NCBI GenBank assembly: GCA_030637025.1
Contig: DAOVVV010000004.1
Span: 18,775-82,774 of the forward strand
DNA length: 64,000 nt
Reading direction: 5' to 3'
From: JAGLHV01 sp023143305 [NCBI: Clostridia bacterium]
GTDB lineage: Bacteria; CBDUZB01; JAGLHV01
Within the stretch, counting starts at the first letter, position 1. Every line of letters starts with the position of its first letter. The position numbers were made by a program, and so were the translations under genes. Below the pieces are notes generated by a model. It was not told where the DNA came from. It ran no database searches and was given only the letters and a program-made list of their open reading frames with translations. This document shows, piece by piece, positions 35,533-45,234 of this stretch.

Positions 35533-36609
35533 TCAAAAAATATTTGCAGTTATTATTCCCCCGCCAAGCACTACATCTTCCCGGTAAAAAACTACTGCCT
35601 GTCCGGGGGTAATGGCCCATTGAGGCTGGTCAAATTTTATTTTCAACTTGCCTTTATCTAAAGGTATTACCGTTGCCGGGGAAGGTAAATGACGATAGCG
35701 TATCTTTACATGAGCTTTAAAAGGTAATTTTAATTTGTTTTTACTTATCCAATTTACGTTATCCGCAATCAATTCATCCTGATAAACATCTTCCTGGTTG
35801 CCTATGGTAATAGCATTATTGAGTTTATCAATTTTAATTACATACAACGGGTGTTTATTAGCAATGCCTATTCCCTTACGCTGGCCAATAGTATAAAACA
35901 TAATTCCCTGATGTTCACCAATAACTTTACCCTGTTTATTTAAAATATTCCCTGGATTTATTTTCTTCAGCCCCTGTCTTTTAAGAAAGTTTCGATAATC
36001 ATTATCCGGAATAAAACATATTTCCTGTGACTCTGATTTTGTATCTACAGCTAACCTTAACTCCTGAGCCTTTTGCTTTATCTCTTTTTTGGAAAAATAC
36101 CCCAGAGGCAATAAAATACATTTAAGTTGTTTTTGTTTTAGCCTATACAAAACATAAGATTGATCTTTGGTTAAATCTACTCCTCTTTTAAGTAAAAATT
36201 CTTTTTTCTCCTGATCATATTCTACCCGGGCATAATGTCCTGTAGCCAAATAATCAGCGTTGAGTTTTTTTGCTTTTTCCAACAAAACACCAAATTTTAT
36301 ATATTGATTACACCTTATGCAAGGATTAGGAGTTCTTCCATTCTTATATTCTTTACAAAAATAAGTAATTATTTTCTTCTTAAAAAACTCTTCAAGATCT
36401 ACTACATAATGACTAATCCCTAATTGCCCGGCTACCTCTTTGGCCTTCTTTACTACTTCCTCCCCAGCACCCCGGCCATCATGTTCATATTTTTTATTAA
36501 TCTGCATAGTAATACCAATAACTTCAAAGCCTCTCTCTTTAAGCAAAGCCGCAGTTACTGAGGAATCCACTCCCCCGCTCATAGCCACTACTACTTTTTT
36601 TCTACGCAT
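35533..36609 (-). CDS. mnmA: tRNA 2-thiouridine synthase MnmA
   Basis: This 358-residue protein of normal length has the PP-loop AMSGGVDSS at 9-17. Catalytic cysteines lie in PCIRC (Cys97/Cys100, the latter aligning with the family's nucleophile) and in EICFIPD. It also has GQRKGIGI and a C-terminal PGQAVVFY segment. It thiolates U34 of tRNAs for Lys, Glu and Gln using sulfur relayed from a cysteine desulfurase. The adjacent 310-bp gap to its right (36610-36920) shows no gene. Confidence 0.95.
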   Translation of the reverse strand: MRRKKVVVAMSGGVDSSVTAALLKERGFEVIGITMQINKKYEHDGRGAGEEVVKKAKEVAGQLGISHYVVDLEEFFKKKIITYFCKEYKNGRTPNPCIRCNQYIKFGVLLEKAKKLNADYLATGHYARVEYDQEKKEFLLKRGVDLTKDQSYVLYRLKQKQLKCILLPLGYFSKKEIKQKAQELRLAVDTKSESQEICFIPDNDYRNFLKRQGLKKINPGNILNKQGKVIGEHQGIMFYTIGQRKGIGIANKHPLYVIKIDKLNNAITIGNQEDVYQDELIADNVNWISKNKLKLPFKAHVKIRYRHLPSPATVIPLDKGKLKIKFDQPQWAITPGQAVVFYREDVVLGGGIITANIF

Positions 36610-36920
36610 TTTATTTGTTTTAATCCCTCACTTTTAAAATTCTAAATAAATCTATAAAATAATTACTTATTTTGGTAAAAAATATAGGACACTGTAAAAA
36701 TAAAGGAAACCGGTATTAAGAGTCAAACCATATATACAAAAACGATATATTTAATTTAAGAATATTTTTATCGAAAACTGGACTTTTCTAAGAAACTAAA
36801 CCGGCAGGCCTACTGAAAAAATTCTCTATAGACATTGCTCAAAAATACACTTTTTCAGTGGTAAACTTTGAAAACAAAAATCTAAAACAGCTACTCATTC
36901 TTTATCTTCTATGACTTTTT

Positions 36921-39900
36921 TCACGCAAGTTCTTTATAATAATCCTGTAAGGATTTAGGTAAATTTTTGTCCTTAGCTACAGATTGAATACCTTCAACAC
37001 TAGCCTGGGCAGCCATTAATGAAGTAATATACGGAATCTTATACTGTATCGCCTCCATGCGAATAAAACTATCATCGTATTTGCCGCTGCGTCCAATAGG
37101 TGTATTTATGATAAGATTGATTTCTTTGTTTTTTATTGCATCGGTAATATTGGGTTTGCCTTCATGTAATTTCTTTAGCGTTATATTATCTATGCCCTTC
37201 TCTTTTAAGAAACAGCTGGTACCTCCTGTAGCATAAATATTAAACCCCATTTTCTTAAGATGTTGGGCAATAGAAACTAAACCGGGTTTATCTTTATCAG
37301 CTACGGTTAATAGAACATTCCCTTCCAGGGGAAGTTTAGTACCTGCAGCTTCCTGTGCTTTATAGAACGCAAGTCCAAAGGTTTCAGCAATTCCCATCAC
37401 TTCACCGGTAGCTCTCATTTCCGGCCCTAATAGCGGATCTACCTCGGGAAACATATTAAACGGAAAAACCGCCTCTTTTACTCCTACATAAGGAAGTTTA
37501 TAGGTTTTTAACTCGGGAAAATCTTTAACTTTTTTACCTAACATCACCTGAGTTGCTATACGGGCTATAGGAATTCCCGTAATTTTAGAAACTAAAGGAA
37601 CCGTACGCGAAGCCCTGGGATTTGCTTCCAGAATATAGACTTTATCATCACAGATAGCATATTGTATATTCATTAAACCTATAACCTTCAACTCTTTTGC
37701 AATTTGAGCCGTATATTTCTCTATTGTTTTTAAAGAACTTTCTTTAATCGTTCTGGTGGGAATAGCACAGGCAGAATCTCCTGAATGAACACCCGCCAAC
37801 TCTATATGTTGCATAATAGCAGCAACAAATGTATCTTCCCCATCAGAAAGCGCATCGACTTCCATTTCAATGGCCTCTTCAAGAAATCGGTCAATAAGCA
37901 TGGGATATTCAGGGCTAACCTGAATTGCTTTCCGGGCATAATTTAACAGCATAGTTTCATCATATATAATCTCCATCCCCCGCCCACCTAAAACAAAAGA
38001 CGGCCTCACCATCAGGGGATAGCCTATTTTTTTAGCAAGATTAACGGCTTCTTCCAAAGAACGTGCTGTGCCACTTTCCGGTTGGGGAATATCAAGAGCA
38101 AACATCTTTTCACGAAAACGTTCTCTATCCTCCGCTAAATGAATACTCTCCGGTGATGTACCTAAAATTTTTACACCGTTATCTTCCAATTCCTTAGCGA
38201 TATTCAAAGGAGTCTGCCCGCCAAACTGGACAATTACGCCTTCCGGCTTTTCTTTTTCATAAATTGTCAGAACATCTTCAACGGTCAATGGTTCAAAATA
38301 GAGTTTGTTGGAAGTATCGTAATCAGTGGATACTGTTTCAGGATTACAGTTGACCATAATTGACTCATATTTTTCATCCCTCAGAGCAAAAGCTGCATGC
38401 ACACAAGTATAATCAAATTCTATACCCTGGCCAATTCTATTGGGGCCGCCACCTAAAATCATTATTTTTTTATTTGACGAAACAGAAACTTCATCCTTGG
38501 CATTATAGGTAGAATAATAATAAGCTGCATCTGTTACACCACTGACAGGAACAGCCTCAAACCCTGTTTTCTTGCCAATTGCTAACCTTTTTTCTCTGAC
38601 CTCTTTCTCTTTTATCTTAAAAAGACCCGCTAAATACTTATCGGAAAAACCCCATTCTTTGGCTTGTTCCAGTTTTTTATCCGGGAGTTCTTTCCATGCA
38701 AACTTTAGTACTTCCTCTTCAAAATCAACCAATTCTTTCATTTCCTGAATAAACCAACGGCCAATATGGGTCAACTGATAAAGTTCTTCTACCTCCGCTC
38801 CCTTGCGCAAGGCCTCATACACTAAAAAAATACGTTCACTTGAGGCATAAGCTAACTTCTCTTTTAATCTTTCCAGTGAAAGCGACTTAAAATCTTTAGC
38901 CCCTCCCAGACCATATCTTTTTATTTCCAGTGAGCGAATGGCTTTTTGAAATGACTCTTTAAATGTTTTGGCAATACTCATTACTTCCCCTACCGCTTTC
39001 ATTTGCGTTCCTATTCTATCCTGGGCACGAGGAAATTTCTCAAAGGCCCAACGGGGAAATTTAATAACTACATACTCTCCGCTGGGTTGATATTTATCCA
39101 GAGTCCCTTCCTTCCAATAGGGAATTTCATCCATTGTTATTCCTACAGCCAGTTTGGTGGAAATAAGTGCAATCGGAAATCCTGTTGCTTTTGAAGCAAG
39201 CGCGGAAGAACGTGATGTCCGGGGATTAATCTCAATTACCACTAATCTATCATCTTTCAGATTATGAGCAAACTGGACGTTTGTTCCCCCAAGCACACCA
39301 ATGGCCTCTACTATTTTGTATGAAATTACCTGCATCCGTCGTTGTAATTCCTGCGGAACTGTAAGCATGGGTGCTGAACAAAAACTATCACCGGTATGAA
39401 CCCCCATTGCATCAATATTTTCAATAAAACAGACTGTAATCTTTTGATTTTTTTGGTCTCTGACTACCTCAAGTTCCAATTCTTCCCAGCCTAAAACAGA
39501 TTCCTCAACTAAAACCTGATGTACTAAACTCACGGCTAATCCCCTGCTTACCACATCTCTTAATTCTTCAACATTATAAGCAATTCCCCCTCCTGTTCCG
39601 CCCATGGTATAGGCCGGCCGTAAAACAACAGGATACCCGGTTTTTTCAACTATCTTTTCAGCTTCTTCAACAGAATAACATGGTTCGGACCAGGGAACAG
39701 ATATGCCTAATTTATTCATCGTTTCTTTGAAAATAATGCGATCTTCACCACGTTCAATAGCATCAATCTTAACACCGATAACCTCTACATTATATTTATC
39801 TAAAACCCCGGCTTTATGAAGGCCGGAGGCGAGATTAAGCCCGGTTTGTCCTCCCAGATTAGGAAGAAGGGCATCCGGTTTTTCTTTTTCGATAATTTTT

Positions 39901-40124
39901 TCCAAACTCTCTAAAGTAAGTGGTTCCACATAGGTTTTATCAGCCATCCCCGGGTCGGTCATTATCGTCGCCGGATTGGAATTAACCAGGATTACCTCAT
40001 ACCCCTGCTCTTTCAAAGCCTTACAAGCCTGGGTTCCCGAATAATCAAACTCACAGGCCTGTCCTATTATTATGGGGCCGGAACCGATGATTAATACTTT
40101 ATGAATATCTGTTCTCTTGGGCAT
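36921..40124 (-). CDS. carB: Carbamoyl-phosphate synthase large subunit
   Basis: This 1067-residue protein has the family's duplicated ATP-grasp layout. The N-terminal half begins VLIIGSGPIIIGQACEFDYSG and contains EINPRTSRSSALASKATG. The second half begins ILGGGPNRIGQGIEFDYTC and contains EANPRASRTVPLVSKITG. A C-terminal MGS-like allosteric domain (about 930-1067) has YATGGTSCFLKEKGI. It makes carbamoyl phosphate for arginine and pyrimidines from bicarbonate, ATP and ammonia. carA is not adjacent, so the small subunit lies elsewhere. Confidence 0.97.
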   Translation of the reverse strand: MPKRTDIHKVLIIGSGPIIIGQACEFDYSGTQACKALKEQGYEVILVNSNPATIMTDPGMADKTYVEPLTLESLEKIIEKEKPDALLPNLGGQTGLNLASGLHKAGVLDKYNVEVIGVKIDAIERGEDRIIFKETMNKLGISVPWSEPCYSVEEAEKIVEKTGYPVVLRPAYTMGGTGGGIAYNVEELRDVVSRGLAVSLVHQVLVEESVLGWEELELEVVRDQKNQKITVCFIENIDAMGVHTGDSFCSAPMLTVPQELQRRMQVISYKIVEAIGVLGGTNVQFAHNLKDDRLVVIEINPRTSRSSALASKATGFPIALISTKLAVGITMDEIPYWKEGTLDKYQPSGEYVVIKFPRWAFEKFPRAQDRIGTQMKAVGEVMSIAKTFKESFQKAIRSLEIKRYGLGGAKDFKSLSLERLKEKLAYASSERIFLVYEALRKGAEVEELYQLTHIGRWFIQEMKELVDFEEEVLKFAWKELPDKKLEQAKEWGFSDKYLAGLFKIKEKEVREKRLAIGKKTGFEAVPVSGVTDAAYYYSTYNAKDEVSVSSNKKIMILGGGPNRIGQGIEFDYTCVHAAFALRDEKYESIMVNCNPETVSTDYDTSNKLYFEPLTVEDVLTIYEKEKPEGVIVQFGGQTPLNIAKELEDNGVKILGTSPESIHLAEDRERFREKMFALDIPQPESGTARSLEEAVNLAKKIGYPLMVRPSFVLGGRGMEIIYDETMLLNYARKAIQVSPEYPMLIDRFLEEAIEMEVDALSDGEDTFVAAIMQHIELAGVHSGDSACAIPTRTIKESSLKTIEKYTAQIAKELKVIGLMNIQYAICDDKVYILEANPRASRTVPLVSKITGIPIARIATQVMLGKKVKDFPELKTYKLPYVGVKEAVFPFNMFPEVDPLLGPEMRATGEVMGIAETFGLAFYKAQEAAGTKLPLEGNVLLTVADKDKPGLVSIAQHLKKMGFNIYATGGTSCFLKEKGIDNITLKKLHEGKPNITDAIKNKEINLIINTPIGRSGKYDDSFIRMEAIQYKIPYITSLMAAQASVEGIQSVAKDKNLPKSLQDYYKELA

Positions 40125-40181
40125 AATTCATACTCCTTTTGAATAAATGAATAATAGATTTCCGAAAATATTAAAAAGTAT

Positions 40182-40209
40182 TTTATAACTTATCACTTAT
40201 ATTTGTCAA
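40182..40209 (-). promoter_or_regulatory. Promoter of carB
   Basis: On the minus strand, TTGACA (40209-40204) and TATAAA (40187-40182) are separated by 16 nt. This gives a leader of about 50 nt with an AAAGGAG site before the ATG of carB. Confidence 0.65.
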
Positions 40210-40223
40210 GTAAAGAACAATCT

Positions 40224-41066
40224 TCATTTGAAAACCCATTTCTTCTTCTGCTTTTGCATGTTTTCCAAACTAGCTTTTTTTATAATTATAATTTCTTCAC
40301 CGTCTGCCTCTAATAATTGGAGTGCCTCATAATCGGAAAAATCATATTTATAACAAACATTATCGACTGTTTCCATTAATAATTCTAAAAAATCATCCCA
40401 CATATATTCCGAAGAATCCATGTTTTCTTCTACTTCCAGCCTACACCTAAAAGTGATTAATTCATTATCCTCTTCCTCTTTATCCACAACATCTATATAA
40501 AAACCGGGAACGGAGATATTTTTCTGATTGATTTGGTTATTAAGCCGTTGAACAATTTGCGCAGCCAAAAAAGAAGGTAAATCAATTTCCGAAAGAGAAA
40601 AACTATCTTTATCCCAAAAATTCTGAGGGATTAATTCTAAAACTAATCGGTTAAAATAATCTTCTTGAGCCATATATCCCGAAATATACTTTTTTATATC
40701 AGCTACATACCTGGTAAAAGAAATTTCCATCTGGGAAACAGGATCTTTACAGGTAATCCTAAAAAATCTTAATGGGGCATCGGTACTTAAAGAAACCCGG
40801 GTTACAGTTAAAAAAACCCGGTCCATTTTTCCTCTTGCTTGTTTATCAAATAAAAAATTTTCCCCGATTAAATTGTCTAATACTATACAAACTCCCAGTG
40901 TTTCTCCTTCAATTTTTGCTTCTACCTCTAAATCATACTTTTCTTTACATGTTTTAATTATTGATTCTAAAACTTTTCCTTTAGGATAACTAGGAGCACA
41001 GGATATAAGGGCCGTTACTAAAAAACCATAAATCAATAAAGAAATTACTTCTTTTTTTTTCCTCAT
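40224..41066 (-). CDS. Lipoprotein of unknown function next to a divergent FtsH
   Basis: The start is taken at the ATG at 41066 (280 residues). This gives a compact lipoprotein signal peptide with lipobox ALISC (Cys23). A longer frame to 41114 overlaps the FtsH-like gene. The mature part is acidic and rich in alternating strands and helices (for example EISFTRYVADIKKYISGYMA). I recognise no family. It begins 10 bp after the FtsH-like stop, so both are probably translated from one mRNA. An envelope role linked to that protease is possible. Confidence 0.6.
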   Translation of the reverse strand: MRKKKEVISLLIYGFLVTALISCAPSYPKGKVLESIIKTCKEKYDLEVEAKIEGETLGVCIVLDNLIGENFLFDKQARGKMDRVFLTVTRVSLSTDAPLRFFRITCKDPVSQMEISFTRYVADIKKYISGYMAQEDYFNRLVLELIPQNFWDKDSFSLSEIDLPSFLAAQIVQRLNNQINQKNISVPGFYIDVVDKEEEDNELITFRCRLEVEENMDSSEYMWDDFLELLMETVDNVCYKYDFSDYEALQLLEADGEEIIIIKKASLENMQKQKKKWVFK

Positions 41067-41076
41067 AAATATGTTT

Positions 41077-42699
41077 TTATTTGTTTTTTCCTTCCTGTTT
41101 TTTGCCATATTCATTAAAAATCGATTCTATTTCATCATACTCTAATTCTTCTTTTTCCAATAATTCAGCAGCAAACCTATCCAAAAGAACCATCTCTTGT
41201 TTAAGCAATTTCTCAACTTCTTTAACACATTCCTGAAAAATTTGATTTGTCTGATTATTTAATTTTTCTTTTACCGAATCTGAGAGTTGTGTCGGTGGAA
41301 TAATAGTATAATCTCCCAGATAATCCCCTTTACCCATTCCACACTTCCAAACCATATTATGTGCCTGCCACATAGCATTTTTAAAATCGGAGGACACTCC
41401 GTCGGAAGTGACTTTCAACTTCAATTTTTCGGCTACATAACCTCCCACAGACACCTTAATATTAGCCATAATTCGCTCACGATTAGAAGTGAACCATTCC
41501 TCCCGGGGCTGATGATAAACAGCTCCCAGCGATCCTCTTCTGGAAATAATAGATGCTTTAAATACATCATCCGTCGGATGCAAAATATACATCACAATTA
41601 AATGTCCGCTTTCATGGTAAGCAACCATTTTCCTTTCCTCTTCAGTTAGCTTTCTTTTATGTTTTATTCCCATATCTATCCGTTCGATAGCTTCACTTAT
41701 TTCTTTCAAGGAAACCTCCTCTTTTTTTTGCCTATCAGCAATCAAAGCGGCTTCTTTAACTATATTTTCAATATCTGCCGGGCTTTTATAAACAGTCTTC
41801 CTGGCTAATCGTCCGATATCCATGGCCTCATCATATTTTATTTTTTGCAGATAATATTTAAAAATTGCTTCTCTTCCTTCCAGACTCGGCTTATCTATAT
41901 ATATTTTACGGTCAAATCTTCCCGGCCGCAGTAATGCATCGTCTAAAGTCGATTCTGCCGCATTGGTTGCCCCAATGACCACAACATTATAATCTTTATC
42001 CTTTAATCCATCCATCTCTGCTAATAATTGATTTTGTGTGCTGTTGGTTTCTTCCGTTCCTCCAAAAACACTAAAAACCCTTTTACGCCCCACGGCATCA
42101 ATTTCATCAAGAAAAATTATACAAGCCCCATGAGCATAAGCCAGAAGACGGGCTTTCTTAAAAAGTTTTCTTATACGGCTTGCCCCTACTCCCACAAATA
42201 TTTCTACAAATTCACTTCCGGACATAGAAAGAAAAGGCACCTTGGTTTCCGTAGCAATAGCTTTAGCTAGATAAGTTTTTCCACAACCCGGAGGACCTAC
42301 CATTAAAAGCCCTCTTAAAATTTTTCCTCCGATTTTTTTTTGTTTAGTTCTATCTCTAAGTAATTGCACTACTTCCCATGCTTCTTCTTTGGCCTCTTCC
42401 ATTCCGATAATATCGCTCCATCTTACATTAACCGCATGACCTTTAATTTTAGACTTTTCAAGTTTAGCAAACCCCCCTCCGTAATGTAATCGATATAATA
42501 AATAAACAAATACCCCGGTCTGAATCAATCCGAAGAAAGGCCATACGGAAGTAGAAGCTAATATAGAAAGCCGTTGATAAGAATCCACGATAGAAAGCAT
42601 AATGAACGGATATAAAATAATTGCAATTAGAAATACACCAATTATCACTTTTACCCAATGATTCATCCAAAATAATTTCATTTTTTTTCTATTAAACAT
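41077..42699 (-). CDS. Divergent FtsH-type AAA+ zinc metalloprotease
   Basis: This 540-residue protein has two N-terminal TM helices (about 17-38 and 50-70) with only a short loop, lacking FtsH's usual periplasmic domain. The AAA+ core has GPPGCGKT (135-142), FVG pore motif ([16 protein letters not shown]), Walker B FLDEID and the second-region-of-homology [11 protein letters not shown]. The peptidase motif is HESGH (362-366), with Asp438 in SSDF as the likely third zinc ligand. It is shorter and more diverged than housekeeping FtsH and probably serves a second, specialised membrane-protein quality-control role with the lipoprotein encoded downstream. Confidence 0.88.
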   Translation of the reverse strand: MFNRKKMKLFWMNHWVKVIIGVFLIAIILYPFIMLSIVDSYQRLSILASTSVWPFFGLIQTGVFVYLLYRLHYGGGFAKLEKSKIKGHAVNVRWSDIIGMEEAKEEAWEVVQLLRDRTKQKKIGGKILRGLLMVGPPGCGKTYLAKAIATETKVPFLSMSGSEFVEIFVGVGASRIRKLFKKARLLAYAHGACIIFLDEIDAVGRKRVFSVFGGTEETNSTQNQLLAEMDGLKDKDYNVVVIGATNAAESTLDDALLRPGRFDRKIYIDKPSLEGREAIFKYYLQKIKYDEAMDIGRLARKTVYKSPADIENIVKEAALIADRQKKEEVSLKEISEAIERIDMGIKHKRKLTEEERKMVAYHESGHLIVMYILHPTDDVFKASIISRRGSLGAVYHQPREEWFTSNRERIMANIKVSVGGYVAEKLKLKVTSDGVSSDFKNAMWQAHNMVWKCGMGKGDYLGDYTIIPPTQLSDSVKEKLNNQTNQIFQECVKEVEKLLKQEMVLLDRFAAELLEKEELEYDEIESIFNEYGKKQEGKNK

Positions 42700-42793
42700 T
42701 ACTCCTCCTTAACTTTTTTTCGTTTAAGATGACTAAATTATCCTAATTTATTCAGCTTTGGCATTTTAACATTGCGGCTATTATACTTATTTT

Positions 42794-44650
42794 TTAGTCT
42801 GCGGTCAATAATTTATTATACGGCATATTCTCCTTTTTTAACTTCCTTAATTCTTCCTGCACAAAAATATTTTCCGGGTCTAATTTTAAAACTTCTTTAT
42901 ATTTATTCATTGCCAGAGTATCTTTTCCTTCTACACTATAAATATACCCTAAATTAATCCTAATTTTAATTGCAGCAGGATCTAATTCCAGAGATTTTTT
43001 ATATTTTTCAATCGCCTCATTATATAAACCCTGTAAAGCATATAAAGTTCCTAGATTTTTGTAGGGAGCAACAAATTCAGAGTTTATTTTTATTGCTAAC
43101 TCATATTCCTCAACTGCCCTATCATACAACTTTATCCGGACATAGCAAAGACCAAGATTATTGTGAATATCAGCATTATCAGTAACCAACCTTAAAACTT
43201 TTCTGTATTCCTTTATTGCCTGATTATATAAAGTTTTTTTCATATAAATATTTCCCAGATTAATTCGGGCTGATTCAAAATATGGATTTAACTGCAAACT
43301 TTTTTTATATTCTCTAACTGCATCATCGTATAAACCCTTACACTGATAATCCCAGCCCAGATCAAAACGAAGCCGGAAATTATCGGGATATCGTTTGCAA
43401 AGGATTAAATCTCTGGTTAGTGCGTCTCTCCGATTAAAATTTTCTTTTATTACTCTGAAGGAATAACCTACTAAAATAAAAATTAAAAAAATTTTTACCA
43501 GGTTTTTCATTAAGGAAGATTTTAAACTAACCAAAATATAGTTAAAGCCTATCGCCAATAACAAACACCCTCCTACTGAGGGAATATACAAATAGCGGCT
43601 TGAAAAAAAGTGACGAAAAGGAAGTAATATTATCATAGGAAAAAGATTTAAAAAAATCCATAAAAAACACCAAAATATTTTTTTAGTAGTATATCTATAT
43701 AATCCCACACCGAACAATACGACAACAGTATTTACTACTATGCCCAGCAGAAATACCGGGTCGGTTAAAGATACAGGCACATGCAAAGCGTAATAAGAGC
43801 ACAAATTAACAGGGAAAACTAACAATTTAATATAATAAAAACTAAAGGCAACCATTTTTAAAACATCAAAATAGATTTGATTTTCTTTAAACGAACAATT
43901 AAAAATTGATCCCGTTATGTCTTGTAAAAAACATACCCTAACCCAAAGGTAGAAAATTGTTATTAAAATATAACCGGAATAAGAAGATATCATTCTTTTA
44001 ATAAATTTATTCTTTTTTTGTTCAGGAAGAAAACAATAATCATAAGAAATAATTATTAAAGGCAAAACGATACTAACTTCTTTGGAAAATAAAGCAAATA
44101 AATAAAAAAAATTCGACAAAACCCTTAAACATAGCAGAGATTTTCCTCTTTTTTCTTTTCTTTCTTCAATTTTTACATATAAATAAAAAGATAATAATAA
44201 AAACATACAAGCCAATAAATTTTCATTAAAAGTAATACAGGACACTGCCTCAACATGGTTGGGATAGGAAACAAAAAACAATCCGGATAAAAAGGCTACT
44301 TTTTTATTTGCGAATAGAAAATAAGCCAGGAAATATACTAACAGAGCATTAAAAATATGATTTAAAATATTTGAAAGATAATATCCAAAAGGATTTAACT
44401 TCCATAGTTTATAATTAATAAAATAAGACAGGGTTGTTATCGGACGGTAACTAATACCTTGTGTTTCTTTGGAAAAATTAAAATAATTTTTATTAAAAAG
44501 ATCGGGAAGATTACTAAAATCTTTAATAAAATCATTATTTTCTATATGCTTATGATCTTCCCAAATAAAAGAATTACTTAATGAATTGGCATAAATAACA
44601 AAGCCAAAAACAATAATCAGAACAATGTATTTTATATGAATTTTTATCAT
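42794..44650 (-). CDS. TMTC-like multi-TM protein with C-terminal TPR domain
   Basis: This 618-residue protein has an N-terminal polytopic membrane region with about ten TM helices (about 8-400). Early motifs are FIWEDHKHI and a YRPITTLSYFINYKLWKLNP segment typical of TMTC/PMT-like GT-C proteins. Five TPR units then fill about residues 415-600 (for example LGNIYMKKTLYNQAIKEYRK). It probably transfers sugar from a lipid carrier to a protein or lipid on the periplasmic side. The acceptor is unknown. Confidence 0.82.
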   Translation of the reverse strand: MIKIHIKYIVLIIVFGFVIYANSLSNSFIWEDHKHIENNDFIKDFSNLPDLFNKNYFNFSKETQGISYRPITTLSYFINYKLWKLNPFGYYLSNILNHIFNALLVYFLAYFLFANKKVAFLSGLFFVSYPNHVEAVSCITFNENLLACMFLLLSFYLYVKIEERKEKRGKSLLCLRVLSNFFYLFALFSKEVSIVLPLIIISYDYCFLPEQKKNKFIKRMISSYSGYILITIFYLWVRVCFLQDITGSIFNCSFKENQIYFDVLKMVAFSFYYIKLLVFPVNLCSYYALHVPVSLTDPVFLLGIVVNTVVVLFGVGLYRYTTKKIFWCFLWIFLNLFPMIILLPFRHFFSSRYLYIPSVGGCLLLAIGFNYILVSLKSSLMKNLVKIFLIFILVGYSFRVIKENFNRRDALTRDLILCKRYPDNFRLRFDLGWDYQCKGLYDDAVREYKKSLQLNPYFESARINLGNIYMKKTLYNQAIKEYRKVLRLVTDNADIHNNLGLCYVRIKLYDRAVEEYELAIKINSEFVAPYKNLGTLYALQGLYNEAIEKYKKSLELDPAAIKIRINLGYIYSVEGKDTLAMNKYKEVLKLDPENIFVQEELRKLKKENMPYNKLLTAD

Positions 44651-44686
44651 TTATCTCAGAAGACAATCCGGATATGGCTCAATTAA

Positions 44687-45094
44687 TTAAAAATGTATTT
44701 TCATTGCCCGGGGAGGACAGGCCGTTATACATAATCCACAAGCAATACATTTTTCATTATAAAAATTTATTTTACGGGTAGAGGGGTCTACCTGCAAAGC
44801 ACCTGTCGGACAAATAGTTACACAGGCCCCGCAATGAGTACACCTTTCTTCATTGCGGCTAACATCCTGACTTAAAAGCTGAACTTTTACTCCTATATTG
44901 GATAAATATTTAATACTCTTTTTATAATCCGAATCCGTCCCTTTCAGTTCCAAAACCAATAACCCTTCTTCGCGGGGAGTAACATATGCTTTTAAAATAT
45001 TAAACTCTAAATTATAATCTTTAACCAATTTGTATACTATAGGCTGATCTACTAATTGATGCGGAAATTTTAAAACAATTTTTTTAGCAATCAT
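44687..45094 (-). CDS. NIL-domain ferredoxin (2x[4Fe-4S])
   Basis: This 135-residue protein has an N-terminal NIL ligand-binding domain (about 1-72, LKFPHQLVDQPIVYKLVKDY) followed by two [4Fe-4S] motifs, CTHCGACVTICP and CIACGLCITACP. Such proteins occur with methionine or sulfur metabolism genes and may couple amino-acid sensing to electron transfer. No such genes are adjacent here. Confidence 0.88.
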   Translation of the reverse strand: MIAKKIVLKFPHQLVDQPIVYKLVKDYNLEFNILKAYVTPREEGLLVLELKGTDSDYKKSIKYLSNIGVKVQLLSQDVSRNEERCTHCGACVTICPTGALQVDPSTRKINFYNEKCIACGLCITACPPRAMKIHF

Positions 45095-45234
45095 CGTTAC
45101 CTCCTGTTTTTTTTGTTTTATACTTTTTTATCAAATTCAAGCAACTACCCTACAGCAAACCATAGACCCTTCGACTCCCTACAAGGAAGTTTATGCTGAA
45201 CAAAACGAAGTGCTCAGGATCAATGAAACTTGGT

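Noticed and set aside
36818-36866. ACTGAAAAA...TTTTTCAGT inverted repeat downstream of carB
   Set aside because: The arms are only 9 bp and AT-rich with a loop of about 30 nt, too weak to call a terminator.
41077-42699. Calling this gene the housekeeping ftsH
   Set aside because: It lacks most of the periplasmic domain, is shorter and is diverged in the peptidase region, so a specialised paralogue is more likely.
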